Assembly (NCBI GenBank): GCA_963755825.1
Contig: CAVWLA010000003.1
Coordinates: forward strand, 124,001 to 188,000
Origin: DATBQN01 sp963755825
Lineage (GTDB): Bacteria; Acidobacteriota; Thermoanaerobaculia; Multivoradales; UBA5704
Direction: 5' to 3'
DNA length: 64,000 nt
Position numbers and translations under genes: made by a program. How positions within the stretch are numbered: position 1 is the first letter of the stretch; every line of letters begins with the position of its first letter. The notes beneath the pieces are model-generated. The model made no database searches. It saw nothing but the letters and a program-made list of their open reading frames with translations, and had not been told where the DNA came from. Positions 22,201-46,355 of this stretch are shown here, in pieces.

Positions 22201-25200
22201 GATCGCCTCCGGCGTTCGCCGCGCCTGCGCCGCGATCAGCTGGTGGAGAGAGGCTTCCGGCGGACCGTCGTCAGCGGCGGTGTCCGACCACTCCGCCGCC
22301 AGCTGCCAGCGCTCGGCGGCGGCGAGCAGCGGCAGATCGCCGAGGCGGCACCGCGGATCGGCCGCCGCCGCCGCGAGCAGGCGGGCGAAATGGTCGAGCA
22401 GGCGGCACATGGTCGCCGCGTCGAAGAGCCGCGCGGCGTATTGGAGCGAGAGCACCAGAGCGCCGTCGAGCTCGGCGGCGCGCAGAGCGAGCTCGAACTG
22501 CGCGAACGGCTCGGGCAGCGCCAGCGTCTCGAGCGCGAGGCTGCCGAGGGCGACCGGCACCGCGGGCTCGCCGACGGCGAAGGCGGCGAGCTCCGGCGGC
22601 GCTGCGCCGCCGGCGCGCTGCAGCACGAGGGTCGCCTGGAAGATCGGCGTGCGCGCCGGGTCGCGCTCGGCGCGCAGGCGCTCGGCGAGGAGCGGGAAGG
22701 GGAACGCCTGGTGATCGAAATCCTCCAGGGTCTCCCGGCGCGCCGCGGCGAGCAGCTCGGCGAACGAGCGCTCCCCCGCCGGCTTGCCGCGGACGGCGAG
22801 CGGGTTGACCAGATAGCCGACGAGGTCGCGCCGCTCGGCGCCCGCCCGCCCCGCCGCCGGCACCCCCACCAGCAGGTCCTCCTGGCCGGTATGGCGATGG
22901 AGGAGAGCCTGGTAGGCGGCGAGGAGGGCGATGAAGAGCGTCGCGCCGTGCTGCCGCGCCAGTCCGGCGAGCGCCGCCGCAGCGGCGGGCGGCAGGCGCA
23001 GGCGGAGGACGGCGCCGGCATCGCTCGGCGCCGGCGGCCGCGGCCGGTCGGTCGGCAGCGCCAGCGCCGTCGGCGCGCCGGCCAGCCGCTCCTGCCAGTA
23101 GCGCCAGAGCGCCTCTCCCTCGCCGCCGGCGAGCCGCGCGGCGTCGCGCTCGACCAGTTGGGAGAAGGAGACCGGGATGGGCGGCAGGTCGGCCGCCGGG
23201 CCGCCCGTCTCGGCGGCATAGAGGCTCCCCAGGTCGCGCGCCAGCACCCCCATCGACCAGAAGTCGGCGACCAGGTGATGGATGGCGACGAGCAGCCGAT
23301 CGCCGCCCGAGCCGCCGCGGACGAGCGCGACGCGCAGCAGCGGCCCCGCCGCGAGGTCGAACGGCCGATAGGCGGCGCGGAGGAGGAGCGCCTCGACCTC
23401 CGCCGCGGTCGCGCCGTCGGCGGCGACGACCTCGAAGCCCGGCGCCAGGACCGGCTGCACCCGCCGCCGCGGCTCGCCGTCGCGGGAGTGGAAGGTGGTG
23501 CGGAGCGCCGCGTGACGCCGCGCCAGAGCGGCGAGCGCCCGGCCGAGCGCCGCGGCGTCAACCTCGCCGCCGCGCGCCAGCCGCGCCGCCGCCACGATGT
23601 GGTACGCCCCGCTCGCCGGCGCCAGCCGATGCAGGAACCAGAGCGCCTGCTGACCGTGCGAGAGCGGCAGATCGTCCTCGCCGGCAGGCTCCGCCGGCCA
23701 TGGCGATGGATCGGCGGCTGGGCGGCTCGCCGGCGCCGCCGCGAGCCGGGCGAGGATCTCCCGCGTCAGCTCGGCGGCTCCCGAGGCGGCGAGGAGGTCG
23801 GCGAGCGGGATCTCGATGTCGGTCCCCTCCGCGATCGACTGCTGCAGGGAGACGGCCGCGAGCGAGTCGAGACCGAGCTGGAGGAGCGGCGTCATGGGAC
23901 CGACCAGCGCCGCCGGCAGGCGCGCGGCGCGCGCCGCCTCAGTGCGCAGCCAGCCGAGGACGCGCGCCTCGCGCTCGCCGGGCTCCAGGCGCCAGAGCGC
24001 CTCGCGTCCAGGCAGAGGCGCGTCGACGGGCGGTGCCGCGCTCGCGGAATCGCCGGAGCTCTCGGAGCCGGCGTAGGAGCCGTCCTCTATGCCGCTGCGC
24101 CAGAGCGCGGCGAGGCTGCCGTCGAGATAGACCGCCCGCGCGGCCTGGCGCCGCACCTTGCCGCTCGAGGTCTTGGGCAGCGCCGCGGCGCGCAGCAGGA
24201 CCACCTCGTGCACCTGCGCCTCGTGCTCCTCGGCGACGGCGCCACGCACGGCCTCGGCGACCGCGGCATACGATCGCTCGCCGGGCTCGAGGCTTCGCGG
24301 ATCGATCTCGCAGGCGATCACCAGCCGCTCCTCGACAGCCGGCGGAAGCTCAGAGTCGCTCGCGGCCTCGCTCGAAGCCTCGACGCCGAACGCCGCGCTG
24401 GCGCCCGGCCGCAGCGCCGGATGCGCCGCCTCGGCGGTGCGCTCGATGTCCTGCGGATAGTGGTTGCGGCCGCGCAGGATGACGAGATCCTTGAGCCGCC
24501 CGGTGACGAACAGCTCGCCGCGGTCGAGGAAGCCGAGGTCGCCGGTGCGGAGGTAGGGGCCCGCCGCCGGCTCGTCCGCCAGGCGGGCGCCGAAGTCGGC
24601 GGCGGTCGCCTCCGGCTGGCCCCAGTAGCCGCGCGCCACGCTGTCGCCGGCGAGCCAGATCTCGCCCACCCGATCCGCCGCCGAGCGCACCTGAGTCGCG
24701 GGGTCGACGATAGCGATCTCCTGCCCGAGCCAGGCGCCGCCGCAGCCGACCAGCGCCGCCGTCCGCTCCCCGGCCTCCGGCTCGAGGCGCCTCACCTCGT
24801 GCCGCTCCAGCGCCGCGGCGGCGACCGTGGCGATCCGCGGCGCCTCGCCGACGGCGCCGCCGGCGACGAAGAGGGTCGCCTCGGCGAGGCCGTAGCAAGG
24901 GTAAAAGGACGCCCGCCGGAAGCCGCAGGGAGCAAAGGCGCCGGCGAAGAGGTCGAGCGTCGCGGCGCGCACCGGCTCGGCGCCGCTGAAGGCGACCTGC
25001 CAGCTCGCCAGATCGAGGCCCTCGCGGTCCGCCGCGGCGATCCGCCGCGCGCAGAGGGCGTAGGCGAAGTCGGGGCCGCCGCTCGTCGTCGCGCGGTAAC
25101 GGCTGATCGCCCGCAGCCAGCGCACCGGTCGCTGCAGGAAGGCGAGCGGCGGCATGAGAACGCAGGTGGCGCCGGTGTAGAGCGGCTGCAGGACGGTGCC

Positions 25201-25851
25201 GATCAGCCCCATGTCGTGGTAGAGCGGCAGCCAGCCGACGACGACCGACTCCGCCGACTGCGCGAAGGCGCGCCGGATGGTCTCCTCGTTGTGCAGCAGG
25301 TTGGCGTGGGAGACCATCACTCCCTTGGGCGCCGCGGTGGAGCCCGAGGTGTACTGGAGGAACGCCGTCGCCTCGCCATCAGCCACGGCCGGCGCCGCCG
25401 GCCGCCACGACGGAGCGGCCGTCGGCAGCGCGTCGACCGCCTGCCAGCGGAGGCCGGCGAGCTCGGGCATACCGGCACAGAGGCGCTGCAGCCGCGGCAG
25501 GCTGGCGGCGTCGGTCAGCACCACCGCCGGCCGCGCGTCGCCGGCGATCGCGGCGAGGCGCGGCAGCGTGCGCCGCGACGACGGCGGATAGGCCGGCACC
25601 GCGACGGTGCCGGCGTCGAGGCAGCCGAGGAAGGCGGTGACGAAGTCGAGGCCGGGGGGGAAGAGGAGCACCGCCCGCTCGCCGCCGAGCCCCGCCGCCG
25701 CCAGCCAGGCGCCGACGGCGCGCGCCGCGCCGTCGACCTCGCCGTCGGTCAGCCGGCGCGCCTCGGCTTCGCCGTCGGCGAGGAAGACGAAGGCGGTGCG
25801 GTCGGGGCTCTCCGCCGCACGGCGGGCGATGATCTCGCTCAGGCTCTGCAC
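7259..25851 (-). CDS. Lipo-initiating NRPS: FAAL-ACP-(C-A-PCP)x5, one gene interrupted by two 1-nt insertions
   Basis: Read as one gene, this encodes 6196 aa once two extra bases (17751-17753 and 17802-17804) are removed. As sequenced it is split into 25851-~17800 and ~17750-7259. The GTG start at 25851 (VQSLSEIIARRAA) begins 28 bp after the free C gene, with AGGAG upstream. Order: fatty-acyl-AMP ligase (about 1-570), ACP (Ser663), then five C-A-PCP modules, no E domain. Ten-residue specificity codes read by hand against the GrsA Phe domain: DVWHFSLVDK (Ser), DAMFLGVIIK (aliphatic-like), DAWQIGSIDK (Gln-like), DILQLGLIWK (Gly), DVFSNAMTYK (Ala-like). The final K is assumed from a visible A10 motif. 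The first C has HHLVADFWS; the others keep HHxxxDG. Module 3 has A10 as NDK, and the module 4 PCP reads GGQS instead of GGHS. The last PCP (GGHSLLLV) hands to the KS of the adjacent PKS. Apart from the two indels it looks intact. Confidence 0.92.
8826..8857. repeat. 18-bp in-frame tandem duplication inside the last A domain
   Basis: The 14-mer ATCGGCTCGCGCGG occurs at 8826 and again at 8844, exactly 18 bp (six codons) apart. On the coding strand this produces a repeated EPIDPR/EPID segment in the variable region before the A3 (TSGSTGTPKG) motif. It looks like a recent slippage duplication in a tolerant loop and probably has no functional effect. Confidence 0.7.
17751..17804 (-). other. Paired frameshifts (two single-base insertions) in the NRPS A6 domain
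   Basis: In the coding direction the frame is correct up to VPDPLSP. Motif A7 (LYRTGDLARWLPDG) is then in the next frame, and GELDFLGRLDDQVKVRGYRI is in the third. Deleting one G from GGG at 17802-17804 and one C from CCC at 17751-17753 gives a continuous, fully conserved A6-A8 region. The total length from 25851 to 7259 is 18593 nt, which becomes divisible by three only after removing two bases. Both changes enlarge a two-base run to three, which fits sequencing or assembly error better than selection-driven decay. Confidence 0.85.
23800..25851 (-). other. FAAL-ACP lipid loading unit at the NRPS N-terminus
   Basis: The first about 570 residues are a fatty-acyl-AMP ligase rather than an amino-acid A domain. 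They show FLQYTSGSTAAPKGVMVSH, the FAAL-type segment WLPLYHDMGLIGTVLQPLY, SGGPDFAYALC, and YGLAEATLFVAGG. A10 is SSGKVRRQ. The G after TSGST, usual in this motif, is A here. An ACP follows with Ser663 in LGLDSLAAVSL. Such pairs adenylate a free fatty acid and pass it to the ACP without CoA, and the next C domain then acylates the first amino acid. The product of this arm is therefore predicted to be a lipopeptide. Acyl chain length cannot be told from sequence. Confidence 0.88.
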
Positions 25852-25879
25852 GTCTCGACGGGATCTCCTGCGCGCGCGC

Positions 25880-27337
25880 CTACTCGAGCCGGCGGCCGAA
25901 GTCGGCCAGCAGCCGGGCCATCTCGCCCTCGGCGGCGAGCGGCAGGTCGAAGATCGGGGCATCCGGGCTGGCGGCCGCGGCGGCGAGGAGGCGGCCGTGC
26001 TGCGCCGCCAGCCGCGCCACCGTCGCCGCCTCGAAGAGGTCGGCGTCGTAATCCCAGATTCCCTCGATGCCGCCGTCGTGCTCGGTCATGGCGACCGAGA
26101 GGTCGAACTTCGCCGTCCCCGTCGCGAGCGGCACGACGGCGAGCGCCAGGCCGGGCAGGCCGAGGTCGGGGAGCGGCGTGTTCTGCAGCATGAAGGTCAC
26201 CTGGACGAGCGGCGCGCGGCCGCTCTCGCGCGCCGGCTTGAGCTCCTCGACCAGCCGCTCGAAGGGCAGCTCCTGGTGGTCGTAGGCGCCGAGGGTGACG
26301 GCGCGCACCCGCGCCAGGAGCCGGCGGAAGCTGGGCTCGCCGTCGAGCCGGACGCGGAGGACGAGGGTGTTGACGAAGAAGCCGATCAGCCCCTCGAGCT
26401 CGCGGCGCCCGCGGTTGGCGACGACCGTCCCCACCGCGACGTCCTCGCTGCCGGCGGTGCGCGCCATCACCACCAGGAAGGCGGCGAGAAGGGTCATGAA
26501 CATCGTCGCGCCCGCCTCGCGGCCGAGCCGGCGGAGGTCGGCGGCGAGCGCCGGGGGGATCTCGACCGCCACCTGGCCGCTGCGGTGGAACGGCCGCGCC
26601 GGGCGCCGCAGGTCGGCGGGGAGCTCGAGCGCCGGCAGCTCGTCGAGCGCCTGCCGCCAGTAGGCGAGCTGGCCCTCCAGCACCTCGCCCTGCAGCCGCT
26701 CGCGCTGCCAGACGGCATAGTCGGCGTACTGCAGCGGCAGCGGCGGCAGCGGCTCCCCGCTGTAGAGAGCCGCCAGCTCGCTCATCAGCACGCCCATCGA
26801 CCAGCGGTCGCTGACGATGTGGTGCAGGGTGAGGAGGAGCACGTGCTCGGCGGCGGCGAGGCGCAGCAGCCGCGCCCGCAGCAGCGGCCCCCGGCGCAGG
26901 TCGAACACCCGCGCCGCCTCGTCGCGCGCGAGGAGGAGCATCTCCCGCTCGCCGCAGCCTGGCCGGGCGCCGAGCCCGCCGAGGTCGACCAGCGGCAGCG
27001 GCAGCCGCGGCACCGGCTCGGGCGCCGCCGCGGCGATCACCTGCACCGGCCGGCCCGCCTCGGTGCGGAAGCGGGTGCGCAGCGCCTCGTGCCGCTCGAC
27101 GACGGCGGCGAGCGCGGCGGCGAGCGCCTCCCGCCGCAGCGTGCCGGTCAGCCGCACGGCGAGCGGGACGTTGTAGGCGGCGAGCCCCGGCGTCAGCTGC
27201 TCGAGGTACCACAGCCGCTCCTGAGCGTAGGCCAGAGGGAAGACGTAGGCGTCCTCCCAGTCCGCCGTGGCGCCGGACGCCGAGGACGGCTCGGACGCCA
27301 CCGACACCGCGGCGTCGGTGTTCGGCGCCGAAGTCAC
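25880..27337 (-). CDS. Stand-alone NRPS condensation domain protein (485 aa)
   Basis: The protein is one condensation domain with a short low-complexity N-terminal leader of about 35 residues and nothing after it. C1 is seen as PLAYAQERLWYLEQLTPG. The active motif is HHIVSDRWSMG, with the catalytic second His and the Asp kept but R in place of the usual G. Later motifs include VGTVVANRGRRELEGLIGFFVNTLVLR and HQELPFERLVEELKP. It has no A or PCP partner. It overlaps the upstream PKS by ATGA (27334-27337) and is followed 28 bp later by the FAAL-NRPS. Formally it could condense the PKS-bound acyl chain with an amine or hydroxyl on another carrier. It may be the junction between the two halves of the assembly line, or it may be a remnant of a split module. 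The fold is certain; the role is inferred. Confidence 0.9.
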   Translation of the reverse strand: MTSAPNTDAAVSVASEPSSASGATADWEDAYVFPLAYAQERLWYLEQLTPGLAAYNVPLAVRLTGTLRREALAAALAAVVERHEALRTRFRTEAGRPVQVIAAAAPEPVPRLPLPLVDLGGLGARPGCGEREMLLLARDEAARVFDLRRGPLLRARLLRLAAAEHVLLLTLHHIVSDRWSMGVLMSELAALYSGEPLPPLPLQYADYAVWQRERLQGEVLEGQLAYWRQALDELPALELPADLRRPARPFHRSGQVAVEIPPALAADLRRLGREAGATMFMTLLAAFLVVMARTAGSEDVAVGTVVANRGRRELEGLIGFFVNTLVLRVRLDGEPSFRRLLARVRAVTLGAYDHQELPFERLVEELKPARESGRAPLVQVTFMLQNTPLPDLGLPGLALAVVPLATGTAKFDLSVAMTEHDGGIEGIWDYDADLFEAATVARLAAQHGRLLAAAAASPDAPIFDLPLAAEGEMARLLADFGRRLE

Positions 27338-30300
27338 TCGCGGTCTCCTGGAGCCATTGCCGGCACGGTCTCGGCCGCGTCGGTGACCTCACCCGCCGAG
27401 CGCACGATGCGCCGGCTCTCGCGCGGCAGCGGCTTCAGGTCGTCGGCGGCGGCAGGAAGCGAGCCCTCGGCCCCGCCCGGCGCCTGGACGCCGATCTCCG
27501 CCAGCGCCTCGGCGAGGAGCGCCGGGGTCGGATAGGTGAAGATGGCCTGCAGCGGCAGCTCGATGCCGAGCTCGTCGCGCAGCCGCGAGGTGAGCTGGCC
27601 GGCGAGAAGCGAGTGGCCGCCGAGCTCGAAGAAGCCGTCGTCGCGGCCGATCGGCGCGATCCCCAGGAGCTGCCGCCAGAGGCCGGCGAGGTGGACCTCG
27701 AGCGGCGTCGCCGGCGCGGCGAAGGCGGGCGCCACCGCCGGCCGCGGATGCTCCGCTCGCGGCGCCGCCGCGGCGCTCTCGCGGATCGCCGTCGCGAGGC
27801 GCAGGGCGGCGGCCTCCGCCAGGCGGCGCGGCAGCGGATCGGTCGAGACGGCGATCTGCGCCGGGCCGCCGGTCTCCGCGCCGTCGCCCCCACCGACCTC
27901 CCGGCCGACAGCGGCGACGATGCGGACGAGCACCTGGCGCCCCTCGGCGGGCTGGATCGCCTCGACGAGCTGCGCCGCGAGCCAGGCGCGCAGCTCCTCG
28001 GGCACCGCCGCCTGCGCCGCCATGCCGGCCTGCCGCCAGGCGTCCCAGTTGATCGAGACGACGCGCATGCTGCCGCCCGTGCCGGCCGCCGCCGCGCCGC
28101 GCGCCGCGGCGAAGCCGTCGAGGAAGGCGTTCGCCGCCGCGTAGTCGGCCTGGCCGATGCCGCCGGTGAGCGCGTTCAAGGACGAGAAGAGGACGAGCAG
28201 GCTCGCCTCGGCGAATTCCGCCGCCAGCGCCAGGGTGCCGTAGACCTTGGGGGCGAGCACCGCCGCCGCCTGCTCGGCGCTCCGCGCCTCGAGGAGGCCG
28301 CCGCCGGCGACGCCGGCGGCATGGAAGATCCCGTCGACGGCGCCGAAACGCGCCGCGATGCGCGCGCGGAGCGCCGCGAGCTGCGGCCGTGAGGTGACGT
28401 CCGCTTGCACCACGAGGATCTCGGCCCCCGCCGCCTCCAGCGACCGCAGACGGGCGATCGTTCGCGTGATTCCATCGTCGGCGCCGTGGCTCTCGATCCA
28501 CTCGTCCCAGCTCTCGCGCCCGGGGAAGGCGCTCCGCCCCACCAGCACCAGCCGCGCTCGCACGCTCTCGGCGAGGACCTGCGCCACCTCGAGCCCGACG
28601 CCACCGAGGCCGCCGGTGACGACGTAGACGCCGCCCTGGCGCAGGCCGCGGGGCGAGCCGGCGCCGCCCGGCTCGGGAAGCGGCAGGGAGACTTCCTCCC
28701 AGCTCGGCGCCCAGCGGTGCGCCCCGCGCCAGGCGATAGTGCTCTCGGCGGCGGGCGCCTCCCAGCCCGTCGAAAGCTCCGCCAGGCAGCGGGCGAGCAG
28801 GCGCCGGCCCGTCTCGCCGCCGGGCTCGAGGACGCCCTCCACCTCGACGTCGACGGTCCGGCAGCGGAGGTGATCGAGATCCTGCGGCAGCACCCGGCAG
28901 ATGCCGAGGAGCGCCGCCTTGAGCGGCTCCGGCCGGTCGCCGCCGTCGACCGCGTGTAGGCGGTTGGCGAGCACCAGCAGATCGACCGGAGTGTCTGGCT
29001 GACGGCCGTGATGGCGGCCGAGGCTCTGCGCCAGGTGGAAGAGGCTGTAGAAGCTGCGCTCGAGGCCGGCGGCGGTCGCCGCCTCGTCGAGCGGCTCGCC
29101 CGGCCCCGCCGCGGTGACGTTCCATAGGTGGAGCACCCGCCGCGGCAGGCCGGGGCCGGCGGCGAGCTCCTCCCACAGCCGGCGGTGATCCGCGGCGTCG
29201 CCCGGGCGGAGGCGGCAGCGCCGCGCGCCGGTCGACTCCCAGGCGGCGCCGGCGAAGGCCAGGACGACGTCCCAGCCCGCCTCGCCGAGCGCCGCGCCGA
29301 GCGCCTCGCCGAGGCCGCAGTCGTCGGCGAGGACGAGGCAGACGCCGGCGGCGCGATCTGTGGGCGACGCGGCGTCGTGATGCCGCGGCGCCAGGGTGCG
29401 CCGCCAGGAGGGGATGCTGAACCACTCGTCCAGCGGCCGACGCGCAGCGGCCGCACCGCTCGCGACCGCGGCGCCCTCCGCGGCCTCCGGCGGCCCCTCC
29501 ACCCAGTACCGGCGATGCTCGAACGGATAGGTCGGCAGGCTCACCCGCCGCCGGCTCTCCCCGGCATGGAAGCCCGCCCAGTCCACCGCCAGACCGCGCT
29601 CCCAGAGCCGCCCCAGCATGCGCACGAGCTGCTCCTGCGCGCCGGCGCCGCCGCTCGCGCCGGCCGGCAGGAGGCCGTTCACCGCCCGCTCTCGACCGAC
29701 CTTTTCGACGAGACCCGCCGCCGCGCCGACCTCCATCAGGAGGCGCGACGGCTCCTCGAGCAGAAGGTGCAGCGCGGATTCCTGCCGCGCCTTTGCGGCC
29801 GGTGCGCTCTCCGCCGCGGAACCCGCGAGCCGCGCGCCGACGTTCATCCAGTGCGTCGCCGCGGTCAGCTCGCCCCCCTCCAGCCGTTTTCCCATGAGCG
29901 CCGAGACGTAGGCGATCCGCGGCGTCGGCGACGGGTCCAGGTGCGCGCTCTCGACCGTCCGCCGGATGTCGTCGCGGAGGGTCGGCGACGCCACCGGCAG
30001 GGCGACCAGGGCGAGCGCGGTCGGGAGTGGCAGCGCTCCCGCCAGGCAGGCCGCGGCGTGCTCGCCGACGCCGTCGCCGAGCACCGCCGACGGCGCCGCG
30101 CCCCAGCTCGTCCACAGCCGCCCCAGCGCCAGCAGGCCGACGAAGCGGACGAGCTGCGCCTGATCGGCATCGGCTATCTCGCCTACATCGCCGACCTCGG
30201 CACTCGGCTCGGCGAGCGCGCGCTGGAGCGCGGCGCCGCGCCCCGGCTGCGCCGCGTCGAGGAGCGCGCAGCACTCCTCCACCGTCGCGCGGAAAGCGCT

Positions 30301-31958
30301 CTCATCCCGGTAGAGCTCCCGCGCCAGAGCCGCGGTGGCGCTCGTAGAGCCGGCCGCCGCGAGCACGAAGGCGACCTCCGGCCGCCCGTCGACAGGGGCG
30401 CTCGGTGCCGCCGGCGCGGCCAGCCGCTCGACGGCTTCGTGGGCGTCGCGGGCGATGACGGTCCGCCGCCGGCCGAGCTCGCGGCGCCCGACCTGCAGCG
30501 TGTAGGCGACGTCGCCGAGGTCGAGGTCCGGGTGGGCGCGCAGGCGGTCCGCCAGCCGGCCAGCCAGCGAAGCGAGCGCCGCGTCGCTGCGCGCCGAGAG
30601 CGTGAGCAGCTGCCAGGGCCGCCCCTGCCCCGCCTGCCGGGCCGGCAGCCGCGGCGCCTCCTCCAGCACCACGTGGGCGTTGGTGCCGCCGATGCCGAAG
30701 GCGCTCACCCCGGCGCGCCGCGGCCGCTCGCTCGCCGGCCAGGGCTGGCGCTCGGCGCTGACGTAGAAGGGGCCGGAGGCGAAGTCGATCGTCGGGTTCG
30801 GCGTCGTGTAGTGGAGGGTCGGCGGCAGCTCGCCGTGCGCCAGCGCCAGCACCGCCTTGATGAGGCCGGCGACCCCGGCGGCGGCGTCGAGGTGGCCGAC
30901 GTTGCTCTTCACCGAGCCGAGGGCGCAGGTCTTCGGCCCGCCGGCCGCCGCGCCGAATGCCTGCGTCAGCGCCGCCACCTCGACCGGATCGCCGAGGGCG
31001 GTGCCGGTGCCGTGCGCCTCGACGTAGCCGATGGTCTCCGGCCCGACGCCGGCGACCGCCTGCGCCGCCGCGATCACCTCCGCCTGGCCAGTGACGCTCG
31101 GCGCCGTGAAGCCGACCTTCGCGGCGCCGTCGTTGTTGATCGCCGAGCCCTTGATCACCGCCAGCACGCGGTCGCCGTCGGCGAGCGCATCGGCGAGGCG
31201 CTTGAGCACGACGAGGGCGGCGCCGTTGCCGCGGATGGTGCCGACCGCCGCGGCGTCGAAGGGCCGGCAGGTGCCGTCCGGCGACGACAGGCCGTCGTCC
31301 TGGTAGAGATAGCCCTGCAGCTCCGGCAGGCTGATGGCGACGCCGCCGGCGAGCGCCAGGTCGCACTCGAAGCAGAGCAGCGCCTGGCAGGCGAGGTGGA
31401 TGGCGACGAGCGAGGTCGAGCAGGCGGTCTGCACGCCGAGGCTCGGCCCGCGCAGGTTCAAGCGGTAGCTGACCTGGGTCGCCAGGTAGTCCTTGTCGTT
31501 GGTGATCAGCGCCTGGAAGGGGCCCACCGCGGCGAGCGCCTCGGCGCTCTTGGCGACGTTCAGCCAGAGGTACTTGCCGAGCCCGGCGCCGGCGTAGACG
31601 CCGATCCAGCCGGGAAAGCGCTGCGGGTCGTGGCCGGCGTCCTCGAGCGCCGCCCAGGCGCACTCCAGGAACACCCGCTGCTGCGGGTCCATCACTTCGG
31701 CCTCGCGCGCCGAGAGGCCGAAGAGCTCGGCGTCGAAGAGCTCGGCGCCGCCGAGCAGGCCGGCCGCCCGCACGTAGCGCGGATCGGCGAGCTCGGCGGC
31801 GCTCACCCCTGCCGCCGCCAGCTCCTCGCGGCTGAAGAAGGTGGTGCCGCAGATCCCCTCGCGGAGGTTGTGCCAGAACGCCTCGACGTCGGCCGCCCCG
31901 GGGAACCGCCCGCTCATGCCGACGACCGCGATCCCGGTCACCGGGGCCTCTTGCGCGC

Positions 31959-31962
<4 letters not shown>
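27334..31962 (-). CDS. Type I PKS module KS-(degenerate AT)-KR-ACP (1542 aa)
   Basis: It extends the chain coming from the upstream NRPS by one malonate-type unit with ketoreduction. KS is complete (Cys181 in QTACSTSL, EAHGTGT, NVGHLDAAAG). The AT region keeps both flanking linkers but lacks catalysis: FVLAAAGST replaces the FAGQGAQ motif, and GDGVGEH replaces GHSVGEY, so Gly631 sits at the nucleophile position. About 95 residues holding the small subdomain and the HAFH motif are missing. KR is intact (TGGLGGVGL, FSS, QADYAAANAF). ACP has Ser1451 in ELGGHSLL. There is no DH, ER or TE. It starts at 31962, overlapping the NRPS stop by ATGA, with a very good ribosome site AAGAGGAGGG. Because it cannot load its own extender, it needs an AT in trans; the stand-alone AT at the head of the operon is the best candidate. 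Confidence 0.95.
29690..30400 (-). other. Degenerate, deleted acyltransferase domain (AT0) within the PKS
   Basis: Compared with the AT of the thioesterase-containing PKS in this window, the segment after ALALVALP jumps directly to PTLRDDIRRTVESAHLDP. The ferredoxin-like subdomain with VNGP and SHAFHSP is therefore lost. The nucleophile elbow is GDGVGE (30061-30078) with Gly for Ser. The C-terminal part (LLLEEPSRLLMEVG) and the post-AT linker to SLPTYPFEHRRYW remain. This is structural scaffold without acyl transfer chemistry. Confidence 0.88.

Positions 31963-46351
<14,389 letters not shown>

Positions 46352-46355
<4 letters not shown>

Noticed and set aside
24000..25851. Reading the FAAL domain as an acetyl/aryl-CoA ligase or ordinary A domain
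   Set aside because: The WLPLYHDMGLIG and SGGPDFAYALC blocks and the adjacent ACP are FAAL features.
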